Assembly (NCBI GenBank): GCA_036733925.1
Contig: DAIMZO010000022.1
Coordinates: 1-33,740, forward strand
Length of the DNA: 33,740 nt
Reading direction: 5' to 3'
From: UBA2897 sp036733925
GTDB lineage: Bacteria; Bacillota; Negativicutes; Selenomonadales; Selenomonadaceae
Part shown: positions 33,601-33,740 of the stretch, in pieces
Numbering within the stretch: position 1 is the stretch's first letter
Layout: the number at the start of each line of letters is the position of its first letter
Position numbers and translations under genes: made by a program
The notes under the pieces: model-generated
What the model saw: the letters and a program-made list of their open reading frames with translations, nothing else
What the model was told of the DNA's origin: nothing
Database searches by the model: none

Positions 33601-33740
33601 ATGATAAGGATCCGTTCTAAAGGGAGATTAGGGAATCAGCTTTTTATTTACGGGTTTGCTCGCGCAATGCAGGAGCGTTTTCATCAAGGTGTACTTTTTT
33701 ATGATCGTAAGGATGAGAAGGATCCGATGTGGCATTCCCA
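33601..33740 (+). CDS. GT11-family (alpha-1,2-fucosyltransferase-like) protein, 5' part
   Basis: ATG 33601 follows GAAGGGAATG about 10 bases upstream, and the frame stays open for 46 codons to the window edge. The opening IRSKGRLGNQLFIYGFARAM matches the N-terminal GGLGNQ-F-YAFARAL signature of GT11 fucosyltransferases. The catalytic HxRRGD region lies beyond the window, so specificity cannot be judged. It is AT-rich like its neighbours. The 52 bp after the polymerase show no terminator, so it is probably in the same operon. A fucose-bearing surface polymer is suggested. Confidence 0.75.
   Translation, partial: MIRIRSKGRLGNQLFIYGFARAMQERFHQGVLFYDRKDEKDPMWHS

Overview
The window looks like a chromosomal segment of a GC-rich, outer-membrane-bearing Firmicute of the class Negativicutes, probably Selenomonadaceae (Selenomonas or Mitsuokella-like). 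The basis is Firmicute-type gene content (miaB-mutS-mutL, AddAB, UppP) together with a Wza-like outer-membrane polysaccharide exporter, AGGAGG ribosome sites, and very GC-rich third codon positions. This is inferred from content and style only; no marker gene was compared.

Layout. 1-504: a tRNA cluster (partial Asp, then Gly-Cys-Gly-Cys, a visible duplication) with two Rho-independent terminators. 549-11601: a housekeeping block on the + strand with a CxxC protein of unknown function, miaB, mutS, mutL, an RsmJ-like methyltransferase, a lone ABC-type solute-binding protein behind a highly structured leader (a Moco-riboswitch candidate), rimO and a stand-alone pncC/cinA domain. 11719-15802: a secreted Lys/Pro-rich protein, uppP, pth and an uncharacterised radical SAM protein overlapping pth. 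15812-18361: hsp20 on the - strand, divergent from a lone cheR, followed by a shortened phenylacetate-CoA-ligase homologue that has lost its ATP-binding motifs. 18364-18550: an interspersed inverted-repeat element. 18571-25744: addB and addA, closed by a bidirectional terminator.

25789-33740: an exopolysaccharide/capsule locus. A small protein with three 42-residue repeats is read leftward. A divergent promoter drives a Wza-like exporter, a WbaP-like initiating sugar-phosphate transferase, a Wzz-like chain-length regulator, two GT4 glycosyltransferases, an EpsG-type polymerase (interrupted by a 10-N assembly gap) and the start of a GT11 fucosyltransferase-like gene. Base composition falls sharply inside the first glycosyltransferase (about 31,040), and everything downstream is AT-rich, the usual sign of an exchanged serotype-specific cassette.

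The most striking signal is a run of nine G inside the 17-bp spacer between a good -35 and a perfect -10 box of the polysaccharide promoter. This is the architecture of slipped-strand phase-variable promoters. Mismatch repair (mutS, mutL), which normally limits such slippage, lies in the same window. Second-tier signals are the structured leader at 8514-8657, the ATP-motif-less adenylation-fold protein next to cheR, and the 42-residue-repeat protein beside the polysaccharide operon.
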